Assembly: GCF_947654275.1 (NCBI RefSeq)
Contig: NZ_CANTJS010000022.1
Location: 1 to 42,004 of the forward strand
DNA from: an uncultured Oscillibacter sp.
Lineage (GTDB): Bacteria > Bacillota > Clostridia > Oscillospirales > Oscillospiraceae
DNA: 42,004 nucleotides
Reading direction: 5' to 3'
Positions 7,472 to 15,507 of this stretch are shown in pieces (within the stretch, counting starts at the first letter, position 1; every line of letters begins with the position of its first letter). The position numbers and the translations under genes were made by a program. A model generated the notes under the pieces. That model was not told the origin of the DNA. It did not search any database and saw only the letters and a list, made by a program, of their open reading frames with translations.

Positions 7472-7927
7472 TCAGGGAAACCGGGCCGTCAGGCTTCCCG
7501 CTTGCAGGATGTGCCCCTCCGCCGCCTGCAAAAACTGCCGTTTCCGGGCGGAGGGCGGCAGGTTCAGGAGGCAGTCCAGGGCGTAGACCGTCAGGCGGTA
7601 GCGGTGCCGGGCGAAGGGCGGCGGCTTGGGCCCCGCGTAGCGGTGGAGGCCGTAGGCGGTTCCCTGAACCGCCCCGTTCTCCAGCCGTTTTCCCCTGGGG
7701 AGGCCCCCGGGGATGACGGGCCCCGCCGGGTAATTCCACAGCACCCAGTGAGTGAAGGCCTTTATGGGATGGGACAAGTCCTCCAGGGTCACGGCCAGAG
7801 TCTTTGCGCTGGGGGAGAGGTTTTCCAGGCGGATTTCCGGCGACAGGTCCCGGCCCCGGCCGGTGTGGTCCGGGGGAAAGGTCCCGCCGTCCTCCAGGCC
7901 GGGACAGGCAAAGCCTAGGGGTTCCAT
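7472..7927 (-). CDS. YbhB/YbcL family (PEBP, Raf-kinase-inhibitor-like) protein
   Basis: A 151-residue soluble protein of the phosphatidylethanolamine-binding protein family. Signs are the anion-site region DHTGRGRDLSPEI near the N-terminus, the LEDLSHPIKAFTHWVLWNYPA segment, and the later GPKPPPFARHRYRLTVYALD, all in the family's usual order and spacing. ATG 7927 lies two bases after the permease stop, so it is co-translated with it. Bacterial members are of uncertain role; small-ligand binding is likely. A longer frame reaching 8197 overlaps the permease and is rejected. Confidence 0.88.
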   Translation of the reverse strand: MEPLGFACPGLEDGGTFPPDHTGRGRDLSPEIRLENLSPSAKTLAVTLEDLSHPIKAFTHWVLWNYPAGPVIPGGLPRGKRLENGAVQGTAYGLHRYAGPKPPPFARHRYRLTVYALDCLLNLPPSARKRQFLQAAEGHILQAGSLTARFP

Positions 7928-7929
7928 GC

Positions 7930-9282
7930 TCAGGTCTCCCCCTCTCCGGGCAGAATCAGGTTCAGAAGCACCGCCATCAGCGTGGCGATGACCACCGGGG
8001 ATTTTCCGAAAATCATCGTAACAGCTTCGGGAAACTGGCTCAGCGCGCCGCCGGCCTGGGATACGCCTACGCCCAGGGCGGCGGAGAGGCCCACGATGGT
8101 GGTGTTCCGGGCCGTCAGTTCCTGGGAGGCAATGAGCTTCATGCCCGTCATGGCGATGGTGGAGAACACCGTGATGGTGGCCCCGCCCAGGACACACTGG
8201 GGGATGGTGGTCAGCACCGCCGCGAACTTCGGAGACAGCCCCGCCAGCAGCAGAAAGCCGCCGGTCATGGCGAAGACCATGCGGTTCACCACTTTATTGG
8301 TGGTGACGATGCCCACGTTCTGGGAGTATGTAGCGGTGGGCAGGCCCCCGAAGAGGGCCGCCAGAATGTTGCTGAAGCCATAGGCGATGATGCCCCCCTG
8401 GAGCTCCTGGTCCGTGGGGTCCCGGTCCAGGCCGCCCACGGTGGTGGCGGTGAAGTCGCCAATGGCCTGAATGGCGTTGATGGCAAAGAGCAGCCCGATG
8501 GCCACACAGGAGGCGAAGTCGAACCGGACGCCGAAGTGCATCACCCTGGGCAGGGAGACCCAGGCGGCGGCTCCCACGTCGGCAAAGGAGACCATGCCGA
8601 ACAGGCAGGCAATCACATAGCCGCAGAGCATCCCGATGAGAATGGAGGCCAGCCTGCAGACGCCCTTTCCGTGGTGGTTCAGCACCATGACGATGATGAG
8701 GGTCAGCACCGCCACCGTCCAGTTCTGCCAGGAGCCGTAGATCAGGGCGGGGGTCAGGCCCCTGGCCTCAATGGCCGCGGCGGTGTTCCCCGTGCCGCCG
8801 GCCATGTAGTTGATGGCGGTGGGATAGAGGGACAGTCCGATGGTGAACACCACCGTGCCCGTGATGACCGGAGGGAAGAGCAGGCGGATTTTCTTCACAA
8901 ACAGGCCCACAATGGCGGCCACCGCGCCCCCCACGATCATGGCCCCGGCAATGGCCGCCACGCCGCCGCCGGAGGAGGCGATGGCCTGCATACTGGGAAC
9001 ATAGGCGAAGCTGACCCCCAGAATCACCGGCAGGCCGGAGCCGAAGCGCCGCCCGGCGGGATAGAGCTGGAGCAGGGTGGACACGGCGGACATCACCAGG
9101 GACGCCTGAATCAGGAGGACCTGGTCCGCCTGGCTCAGGCCGATGGCCCCGGCGATGATGATGGGCGGCGTGACGCAGCCCACAATCATGGCTACCAGAT
9201 GCTGAAGGGACAGCGAGACGGAGGCCCCCAGCGGCGGCACGCCTCTGGGCTGGAAAAGAAGCTGCTGTTTGTCTTGTTTCAT
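7930..9282 (-). CDS. NCS2 family purine/uracil-type permease
   Basis: A 450-residue inner-membrane proton or sodium symporter for nucleobases. ATG 9282 (MKQDKQQLL) is used rather than TTG 9303; AAAGGA lies upstream. About twelve to fourteen hydrophobic helices are visible. Family marks include ALQHLVAMIVGCVTPP near the N-terminus, the central region ending in FDFASCVAIGLLFAINAIQAIGDF, and LPTATYSQNVGIVTTNKVV, which carries the QNxG motif seen in xanthine and urate members. Xanthine or uric acid is the likely substrate by that motif, but not proven. It is transcribed with the PEBP gene from a clear promoter through a structured leader. Confidence 0.9.
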   Translation of the reverse strand: MKQDKQQLLFQPRGVPPLGASVSLSLQHLVAMIVGCVTPPIIIAGAIGLSQADQVLLIQASLVMSAVSTLLQLYPAGRRFGSGLPVILGVSFAYVPSMQAIASSGGGVAAIAGAMIVGGAVAAIVGLFVKKIRLLFPPVITGTVVFTIGLSLYPTAINYMAGGTGNTAAAIEARGLTPALIYGSWQNWTVAVLTLIIVMVLNHHGKGVCRLASILIGMLCGYVIACLFGMVSFADVGAAAWVSLPRVMHFGVRFDFASCVAIGLLFAINAIQAIGDFTATTVGGLDRDPTDQELQGGIIAYGFSNILAALFGGLPTATYSQNVGIVTTNKVVNRMVFAMTGGFLLLAGLSPKFAAVLTTIPQCVLGGATITVFSTIAMTGMKLIASQELTARNTTIVGLSAALGVGVSQAGGALSQFPEAVTMIFGKSPVVIATLMAVLLNLILPGEGET

Positions 9283-9303
9283 GATGTCGGCAATTCCTTT
9301 CAA

Positions 9304-9410
9304 ACGGTGGCCGCGGTTCGGCTCCGCGGAAATAGAGGGGCTGAAACGCGGACCCGTGGTTTCAGCCGCAGTGACCCTCTCAGTTTACCCTACGGCAGGG
9401 GTTCTGTCAA
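9304..9410 (-). promoter_or_regulatory. Promoter and structured leader of the permease gene
   Basis: Minus strand TTGACA (9410-9405), 17-bp spacer, TAAACT (9387-9382). The leader then folds: GGCTGAAAC...GTTTCAGCC, enclosed by AGAGGG and CCCTCT, then CCGCGGAGCCGAACCGCGG close to the ribosome site. It does not match the purine riboswitch core by eye. Parts resemble the right end of the repeat family. Confidence 0.6.
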
Positions 9411-9565
9411 GATGCTGAAAGGTTGACAAAATTGAGGCCGATATTTATGCAAAACAGAAAATCTGCGTCGGGAGGGGAAGCGGGGCGGCGGCGCGGGTTT
9501 TGGGGAAAGGGGGAGCTATTTTTGAAAAAAGTATCAATTTAATTCGGCAATGCCGCAAATTATAG

Positions 9566-9593
9566 TTGACATCTGGGAAATATTTGTTAGAAT
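9566..9593 (+). promoter_or_regulatory. Promoter of the DUF3798 ABC transporter operon
   Basis: TTGACA (9566-9571), 16-bp spacer, TAGAAT (9588-9593), about 100 bases before the lipoprotein start. Confidence 0.7.
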
Positions 9594-9603
9594 GGAACAG
9601 GTG

Positions 9604-9646
9604 AAAAGGCGTACGCCTTTTTTGTTTCCCCGGCGGGGGAAACAAA
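9604..9646 (+). promoter_or_regulatory. Two overlapping leader hairpins, possible attenuator
   Basis: AAAAGGCGTACGCCTTTT (9604-9621) followed by further T looks like an intrinsic terminator between promoter and gene. A second perfect hairpin, TTTGTTTCCCC (9621-9631) with GGGGAAACAAA (9636-9646), uses the same T-tract, so the two structures may compete. Confidence 0.5.
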
Positions 9647-9693
9647 AATATCTGTATACGTCAGGACACAAACAAGTATTTTTGGAGGTTTGT

Positions 9694-10980
9694 ATGAAAA
9701 GAATCATCAGCATGCTGCTGACCCTCGTGATGCTTCTGGCTCTCGTGGGCTGCGGCAGCGGCTCCGGCCAGAGCGGCTCCACCACCGGCGGCAGCGACGC
9801 CGGACAGTCCCAGGACACCGGCAGCGGCGACGCCGCTCAGCCCGAGGCGGACGGCGAGGGTGCCGGCGAGTACCACATCGGCATCATCACCGGCACCGTC
9901 TCCCAGTCTGAGGACGACCTGCGCGGCGCCGAGGCCATTCAGGCCAAGTACGGCGAGGATGTGGTCAAGCTGGCCACCTATCCCGACAACTTCACCGAGG
10001 AGCTGGAGACCACCATCCAGACCATCGTCAACATGTCCGACGATCCTCTGATGAAGGCCATCATCGTCAACCAGTCCGTCCCCGGCACCGCCGAGGCCTT
10101 CACCCAGATCAAGGAGCGCCGCCCCGACATCCTCTGCATCGCCGGCGAGGCCCACGAGGACCTGCCCGTTGTGGGCGCTTCCGCCGACCTGGTCTGCAAC
10201 AACGACTTCGTCTCCCGTGGCTACCTGATTATCCGCACCGCCCACGAGCTGGGCTGCGACACCTTCGTCCACATCTCCTTCCCCCGGCACATGTCCTATG
10301 AGACCATGAGCCGCCGCGTGGCCGTCATGGAAGAGGCCTGCAAGGAGTTCGGCATGACGTTCGTTCAGGAGACCGCTCCCGATCCCACCACCGACGTCGG
10401 CGTCACCGGCGCCCAGGCCTACGTTCTGGAGAAGGCTCCCGAGTGGATTTCCAAGTACGGCCAGAACTCCGCCTACTTCTGCACCAACGACGCACACACC
10501 GCGCCCCTGCTGCAGCGTCTGCTGGAGCTGGGCGGCTACTTCATCGAGGCCGACCTGCCCTCTCCTCTGATGGGCTATCCCAACGCTCTGGGCGATCTGG
10601 ACCTGACCGCCGAGGCCGGCGACTTTGACGCCATCCTGGCCAAGGTCGAGCAGGCCGTTGTGGACGCCGGCGGCGACGGCCGCTTCGGCACCTGGGCCTA
10701 TTCCTATGGCTACTGCCTGTCCGCCGGCCTGGCCCAGCACGCCATCAATGTCATCGAGGGCAAAGCCGAAATTACCAATATGGACGACGTTGCCGCTGCC
10801 CTGCAGGAGTTCTCTCCCAAGGCCGCGTGGAACGGCTCCGGCTATACCAACGCTGACACCGGCGTCAAAGAGGACAACGTGTTCCTGATTTACCAGGACA
10901 CCTATATCATGGGCAATCCCGGCCGCTTCATGGGTGCTACCGACGTGGAGGTGCCCGAGAAGTACTACACCGTCAGCTGA
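9694..10980 (+). CDS. DUF3798 family lipoprotein, substrate-binding protein of an ABC importer
   Basis: A 428-residue lipoprotein. ATG 9694 follows GGAGG. The signal peptide ends in LVGC (Cys20); a Ser/Gly/Asp-rich linker follows to about residue 53. The rest has the DUF3798 (PF12683) pattern, a two-lobed periplasmic-binding fold: YHIGIITGTVSQSEDDLRGA, YPDNFTEELETTI, VNQSVPGTAEAF, HISFPRHMSYETM and ETAPDPTTDVGVTGAQ. It is the first gene of an operon with the ATPase, two permeases and a small membrane protein. The ligand is not known; the transporter architecture resembles sugar/nucleoside (RbsA/BMP) importers. Codon use is the most biased of the window (many GGC, AAC, ATC), suggesting high expression. 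Confidence 0.88.
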   Translation: MKRIISMLLTLVMLLALVGCGSGSGQSGSTTGGSDAGQSQDTGSGDAAQPEADGEGAGEYHIGIITGTVSQSEDDLRGAEAIQAKYGEDVVKLATYPDNFTEELETTIQTIVNMSDDPLMKAIIVNQSVPGTAEAFTQIKERRPDILCIAGEAHEDLPVVGASADLVCNNDFVSRGYLIIRTAHELGCDTFVHISFPRHMSYETMSRRVAVMEEACKEFGMTFVQETAPDPTTDVGVTGAQAYVLEKAPEWISKYGQNSAYFCTNDAHTAPLLQRLLELGGYFIEADLPSPLMGYPNALGDLDLTAEAGDFDAILAKVEQAVVDAGGDGRFGTWAYSYGYCLSAGLAQHAINVIEGKAEITNMDDVAAALQEFSPKAAWNGSGYTNADTGVKEDNVFLIYQDTYIMGNPGRFMGATDVEVPEKYYTVS

Positions 10981-11010
10981 GTTCCGCGGAACAATCAAAT
11001 TTCTCAAACT

Positions 11011-11040
11011 GCGGGGAGGGGGACTCGTCCTCCTCCCCGC
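11011..11040 (+). terminator. Intercistronic hairpin after the binding-protein gene
   Basis: GCGGGGAGGGGGA, loop CTCG, TCCTCCTCCCCGC. It lies between the binding-protein stop and the ATPase start without a U-tract. Such hairpins often stabilise the upstream mRNA so the binding protein exceeds the transporter. Confidence 0.65.
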
Positions 11041-11079
11041 GATTCATAATCAGGTTATATTTTAGGTTAGGGTGGATGT

Positions 11080-12675
11080 ATGACAAACAACGGTACTCCC
11101 CTGTTGCGGATGCAGAATATTAAAAAGGACTTTTTTGGCAACCAGGTTCTCACCGACATCAATTTCACCCTGGAGGCTGGCCAGGTTCTGGGCCTGTGCG
11201 GTGAAAATGGCGCGGGCAAAAGCACGCTGATGAAGATACTCTTCGGTATGGACGTTATCCGCGAGACCGGCGGCTATGACGGAGACGTGCTGCTCAACGG
11301 TCAGAAAACAGAGTTTAAAACCCCCTTTGACGCGCTGGCGGCGGGCATCGGCATGGTGCATCAGGAGTTTTCCCTGATCCCCGGCTTCACCGCCACGGAA
11401 AATATCCTCCTGAATCGGGAGCCTAAGAAGAAGAATGTGATTTCAGAGGTGTTTGGCGACCGGCTGAATACTCTGGATTATAAGGAGATGGACCGGCGCT
11501 CCGGCGAGGCCATCCGAAAAATGGGCGTGGAAATCGACGCGGGCATGACCATCAGCAGCATGCCTGTGGGCCACAAGCAGTTCACGGAGATTGCCCGGGA
11601 GCTGAGCAAGGATCAGCTGAAGCTGCTGATTCTGGACGAGCCCACCGCTGTGCTGACGGAAAAGGAGGCCGAGGCCCTTCTGGAGTCCATCCGGAACATG
11701 GCCGCCCAGGGCATCGCCGTCATTTTCATCACCCACCGCCTCCACGAGATTCTGGCCGTGTGCGACAAGGTGGTGGTCATGCGGGACGGGTATGTGGTCA
11801 AGGATGTGCCCGCCGCGGAGGCCAGCGTCTCCGACATTACGCGCTGGATGGTGGGCCGGGAGGTGCAGAAGGCCGCCGCGGCCCCTGCGGAGCCCGTCCG
11901 GGCGGAGAACAGGGACGCCAGGGTGGTCATGTCCATCCGGAATCTTTGGGTGGACATGCCCGGCGAGACGGTGCGGGACGTGTCCCTGGATATCCGGGAC
12001 GGCGAGATTTTCGGAATCGGCGGCCTGGCCGGTCAGGGCAAGCTGGGAATCCCCAACGGCATTATGGGCCTTTATCAGGCCGGCGGAACCGTGGAGTTTG
12101 ACGGGAAGCCCATTCAGCTCAACAGCCCCCGGAAGTGCCTGGACGCCTCTCTGGCCTTCGTGTCGGAGGACCGCCGGGGCGTGGGCCTGCTGCTGGACGA
12201 GAGTCTGGAGTGGAATGTGGCCTTCCCCGCCATGCAGATTCAGAACAAATTCCTGAAGAAGTACGGCCCCGTCAGGTGGCGGGACGAGAAAGCCATCCAC
12301 GCCGTGACAAAGAAATACATTGACGCGCTGGAGATTAAATGCACCAGCTCCAGGCAGAACGCCCGGGAGCTCTCCGGCGGCAACCAGCAGAAAATCTGCC
12401 TGGCCAAGGCCTTCGCTCTGGAGCCCCGTTTCCTCTTCGTCTCCGAGCCCACCCGGGGCATCGACGTGGGCGCCAAGGCCCTGGTGCTGGACGCCCTGAA
12501 GCGCTTCAACCGGGAGAGCGGCGTCACTGTGGTGATGATTTCCTCGGAGCTGGAGGAGCTGCGGCAGACCTGCGACCGCATCGCCATCATCTCCGGCGGA
12601 CAGGTGGCCGGCATTCTTCCGGCGGCGGACTCCTCGGAGGACTTCGGCGCGCTGATGGTCAGCAAGGTCATATAA
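11080..12675 (+). CDS. ABC transporter ATP-binding protein, fused double domain (RbsA/MglA type)
   Basis: A 531-residue cytoplasmic ATPase with two ABC domains in one chain. Domain 1 has Walker A GENGAGKST near residues 44-52, a weak signature MPVGHKQ, and Walker B LLILDEPT. Domain 2 starts near 280; its Walker A is degenerate (GLAGQGKLG), the signature LSGGNQQK near 430 is perfect, and the Walker B region reads FLFVSEPTRGID, lacking the usual Asp-Glu pair. This imbalance is normal in the sugar and nucleoside importer group. It powers the two permeases encoded next; 18 bp with GGAGGA separate them. Confidence 0.93.
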   Translation: MTNNGTPLLRMQNIKKDFFGNQVLTDINFTLEAGQVLGLCGENGAGKSTLMKILFGMDVIRETGGYDGDVLLNGQKTEFKTPFDALAAGIGMVHQEFSLIPGFTATENILLNREPKKKNVISEVFGDRLNTLDYKEMDRRSGEAIRKMGVEIDAGMTISSMPVGHKQFTEIARELSKDQLKLLILDEPTAVLTEKEAEALLESIRNMAAQGIAVIFITHRLHEILAVCDKVVVMRDGYVVKDVPAAEASVSDITRWMVGREVQKAAAAPAEPVRAENRDARVVMSIRNLWVDMPGETVRDVSLDIRDGEIFGIGGLAGQGKLGIPNGIMGLYQAGGTVEFDGKPIQLNSPRKCLDASLAFVSEDRRGVGLLLDESLEWNVAFPAMQIQNKFLKKYGPVRWRDEKAIHAVTKKYIDALEIKCTSSRQNARELSGGNQQKICLAKAFALEPRFLFVSEPTRGIDVGAKALVLDALKRFNRESGVTVVMISSELEELRQTCDRIAIISGGQVAGILPAADSSEDFGALMVSKVI

Positions 12676-12693
12676 GAAGGAGGAGAGAACGAT

Positions 12694-13764
12694 ATGCATG
12701 AATATGCGTCTGCCATCGCGCTGCGATACTGGCTCAAAAAGATGGGCTATCCCCGGCTGATTATCGCCGGCTTCCTCCTCTTTTTGTTCATCATGGCCCC
12801 TGTCACCGGGTCCGACCTTGCCACGCAGGTCACCAACGTCATCAACCGCTTCAGCTGGAACGCCGTTCTGGTGCTGGCCATGGTGCCCATGATTCACTCC
12901 GGCTGCGGACTGAACTTCGGCATCCCCCTGGGCGTGCTGGCGGGTCTTCTGGGGGGCACCCTGGCCATTGAGCTGGGCTTCACCGGGCCCATGAGCTTTG
13001 TCATGGCCATTGTGGTGTCCACGCCCTTCGCCGTCCTCTTCGGCGGGGGCTACGGCATGCTGCTGAACAAGATCAAGGGCGGCGAGATGATGGTTGCCAC
13101 CTACGTGGGACTCTCTTCCGTGTCCCTGATGTGCATTATGTGGCTGCTGATTCCCTACAGAAACCCCTCCATCGTCATGGCCTACACCGGCGTGGGCCTG
13201 CGGAACATGTTCGCACTGGACAGCTTTTATGCCGGCGCGCTCTCCGAGTTTTTGAAGATTGACCTGAATCCCCTGGGGATCAATCTGGTGATTCCCACCG
13301 GGTCCATCCTGTTCTTTGCCCTGCTGGGCCTGGCTGTGTGGGCGTTCCTCCACACCAAGACCGGCACCGCCATGACCGCCGTGGGCTCCAACCCCACCTT
13401 CGCCAGGGCCTCCGGCATCAACGTGGACCGGATTCGGACCCTGTCGGTGATTCTGTCCACCTGGCTGGGCGCTGTGGGCGTTCTGACCTATCAGCAGGGC
13501 TTCGGCTTCGTGCAGCTCTATACAGCCCCCCTGAATATGACCATGCCGGCGGTGGCGGCTGTTCTCATCGGCGGCGCGTCTGTGAACAAGGCCAGCATCT
13601 CCAACGTCATCATCGGCACCCTCCTCTTCCAGGGCCTTGTGACCATGACGCCCACCGTCATCACCGCCCTCATCCACACGGACGTCAGCGAGGTCATCCG
13701 GATCATCGTCTCCAACGGCATGGTGGTCTACGCCCTGACGAGAAAGACGGAGGAAGCGGCATGA
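12694..13764 (+). CDS. ABC transporter permease 1 (BPD_transp_2 family)
   Basis: A 356-residue membrane protein with about eight to ten helices. It belongs to the branched-chain amino acid/ribose permease superfamily: SGCGLNFGIPLGVLAGLLGGTLA near the N-terminus and the cytoplasmic loop AVGSNPTFARASGINVDRIRT, which contacts the ATPase. GVLTYQQGFGFVQ and AVLIGGASVNKASISNVIIG follow. GAAGGAGGAG lies 8-10 bases before the ATG. Its stop overlaps the next start (ATGA), so both permeases are made together, as expected for a heterodimeric channel. Confidence 0.92.
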   Translation: MHEYASAIALRYWLKKMGYPRLIIAGFLLFLFIMAPVTGSDLATQVTNVINRFSWNAVLVLAMVPMIHSGCGLNFGIPLGVLAGLLGGTLAIELGFTGPMSFVMAIVVSTPFAVLFGGGYGMLLNKIKGGEMMVATYVGLSSVSLMCIMWLLIPYRNPSIVMAYTGVGLRNMFALDSFYAGALSEFLKIDLNPLGINLVIPTGSILFFALLGLAVWAFLHTKTGTAMTAVGSNPTFARASGINVDRIRTLSVILSTWLGAVGVLTYQQGFGFVQLYTAPLNMTMPAVAAVLIGGASVNKASISNVIIGTLLFQGLVTMTPTVITALIHTDVSEVIRIIVSNGMVVYALTRKTEEAA

Positions 13765-14888
13765 AACTGAAAAAGAATTTCGACGGATTGGACTTCCTGC
13801 AAAACAACCTGGTGCCCCTGATGTTCATCATCATCTGCGCCGTCTGCATCCCCCTGTCCGGCTTCTCCGCCAGCTATCTCATCAACGAGATTGTCACCCG
13901 CATGGGCCGGAACATCTTCCTGATTCTCAGCCTGCTGATTCCCATTATGGCGGGCATGGGATTGAACTTCGGCATGACCCTGGGGGCCATGGCGGGGCAG
14001 GTGGCCCTGATTTTTGTCACCGACTGGCAGATCTGGGGCATTCCCGGCGTGGTGCTGGCTATGATTCTCTCCGTGCCCGTCTCCGTGCTTCTGGGCCTGC
14101 TGTGCGGCAAGCTCATGAACATGGCCAAGGGCCGGGAGATGATTCTGGGCTATATGATGAACTACTTCGTCACAGGCCTTTATCAACTGGTGGTGCTCTA
14201 TTTTATGGCGTCCATCATCCCTATCAGGCACGCCTCCATCCGTCTGCCCAGAGGCTTCGGCATCCGCACCACCGTGAACCTGGCGAATATGCGCCAGTGC
14301 CTGGACAATGAGTTTGCCATCCTCTACAAGGGCGTGAAAATCCCGGTACTGAACTTCATCATCATCGGCGTGATGTGCCTGATTATTATCTGGTTCCGCC
14401 GGACGAAGCTGGGCCAGGACATGCGGGCCGTGGGCCAGGACATGGAGGTGGCCCAGGCCGCCGGCATCAACGTGGACCGCACCCGGATTATCTCCATCAT
14501 CATCTCCACGGTCTTCGCCGGCTTCGGCCAGATCATCTATCTCCAGAACATCGGCAACTTCCCCACCTACACCGCCCACTCCCAGATCGGCATGTTCTGC
14601 ATCGCCGCGCTGCTGGTCGGCGGCGCGTCGGTGGAAAAGGCCTCCATCGGCAACGTGTTTTTGGGGGTCATCCTGTTTCACACCATGTTCATCGTGGCCC
14701 CCCGGGCAGGCGTCGCCATCACCGGCGATGCCATGATCGGCGAGTATTTCCGGGTCTTCGTCTCCTACGGCGTCATCACGCTGGCCCTGGTCATGTATGA
14801 GATTAAGAAGCGCCGGGCCAGGAGCCAGGGCGGCGAGCTGCTGGCCCAGGCCCAGCGGGCCCGGAGGGAAGGGGGCGCCCAGTCATGA
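13761..14888 (+). CDS. ABC transporter permease 2 (BPD_transp_2 family)
   Basis: A 375-residue membrane protein, homologous to permease 1. MAGMGLNFGMTLGAMAGQVAL corresponds to the GLNFG region there, the coupling loop reads AVGQDMEVAQAAGINVDRTRI, and LLVGGASVEKASIGNVFLG matches the same late motif. The start at 13761 overlaps the previous stop by four bases, and its own stop overlaps the next start in the same way. It is the second half of the import channel. The longer frame from 13338 runs inside permease 1 and is not used. Confidence 0.92.
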   Translation: MKLKKNFDGLDFLQNNLVPLMFIIICAVCIPLSGFSASYLINEIVTRMGRNIFLILSLLIPIMAGMGLNFGMTLGAMAGQVALIFVTDWQIWGIPGVVLAMILSVPVSVLLGLLCGKLMNMAKGREMILGYMMNYFVTGLYQLVVLYFMASIIPIRHASIRLPRGFGIRTTVNLANMRQCLDNEFAILYKGVKIPVLNFIIIGVMCLIIIWFRRTKLGQDMRAVGQDMEVAQAAGINVDRTRIISIIISTVFAGFGQIIYLQNIGNFPTYTAHSQIGMFCIAALLVGGASVEKASIGNVFLGVILFHTMFIVAPRAGVAITGDAMIGEYFRVFVSYGVITLALVMYEIKKRRARSQGGELLAQAQRARREGGAQS

Positions 14889-15394
14889 AGGGAAAAACGC
14901 TGGTTATCCGTCTGGCCGTTTTGGCGGCGGTGATTGCCGTGGCGGCGGTCATGATGGTCATTGGCCGGGGCCACACCATCTATCTGGACAACAAAACCAT
15001 CGAGGACTACCAGGGTCAGGAATACAAGTCCTTTGAGCGGGTGGTCGTCACCGTGGACGGCGAGGAGGCCGCCAAGCTGAACAAGCGGGAGCGCGGCATG
15101 GCCACCTGTATGGGCCAGTCCTTTACCATGACCCTGGAGATCACCGAGAAGAAGGGGGACGAGCCCCGGACAGAGGTGGTCACCGTGGATCTGCCCTACA
15201 GCGTGGACGGCATCGTCATCAACCTGCCGGCCCTGCTGGCCGGGCTGCCGGAGGACGCCTGGTATTCCGAGTTTGTGCCCCAGGTGCAGGAAGAGGACGA
15301 AGAACCGCTGCCCGGCGAGGGCGACGCCTTCGGCCTGGAGGGCGACATGGGTCTGGAAGGCGACATGGGCCTGGAGGGCGATTTAGGCGTCTGA
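14885..15394 (+). CDS. Small membrane-anchored protein of the DUF3798 transporter operon (DUF6672-like)
   Basis: A 169-residue protein: one N-terminal membrane helix (residues about 8-27), then an extracellular domain starting GHTIYLDNKTIED, and an acidic tail. I think this is the family named DUF6672 but cannot confirm it. It is coupled to permease 2 by an ATGA overlap, so it is very likely part of the same complex, outside the membrane. The C-terminus has a short tandem repeat, GLEGDM, three times from 18-bp units (about 15331-15387), ending GLEGDLGV. No enzyme motif is visible. Confidence 0.75.
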   Translation: MKGKTLVIRLAVLAAVIAVAAVMMVIGRGHTIYLDNKTIEDYQGQEYKSFERVVVTVDGEEAAKLNKRERGMATCMGQSFTMTLEITEKKGDEPRTEVVTVDLPYSVDGIVINLPALLAGLPEDAWYSEFVPQVQEEDEEPLPGEGDAFGLEGDMGLEGDMGLEGDLGV

Positions 15395-15438
15395 CAGGCC
15401 TCGGGCTCGAATCATTCCTGAAGGACAGGACAAAATAG

Positions 15439-15489
15439 ATGTAGCCTGCTGGGTTCGAGGTTCGGAATGCTCCGGCAGGCTGCATGTTT
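15439..15489 (+). terminator. Terminator between the transporter operon and pepD
   Basis: ATGTAGCCTGCTGG (15439-15452) pairs with CCGGCAGGCTGCAT (15472-15485), with two G-U type differences, then GTTTTAG. The large loop contains GGTTCGAGGTTCGG, partly complementary to CTCGAA at 15411-15416, so other foldings exist. Confidence 0.6.
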
Positions 15490-15507
15490 TAGAAGGAGTG
15501 TACCCAT

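Noticed and set aside
9304..9410. Purine riboswitch in the permease leader
   Set aside because: The three-way junction loop motifs of the purine class could not be found; only unassigned hairpins are visible.
7804..9426. 540-residue plus-strand frame
   Set aside because: Shadow of the permease gene on the minus strand; composition is His/Gly/Glu-rich, typical of antisense frames in GC-rich DNA.
11443..13677. 744-residue minus-strand frame
   Set aside because: Antisense of the ATPase and permease genes; no domain, high His/Gly content.
15398..15490. tRNA-like or T-box-like segment containing GGTTCGAGGTTCGG
   Set aside because: No cloverleaf or T-box stem I and antiterminator could be drawn; the simplest reading is a terminator hairpin.
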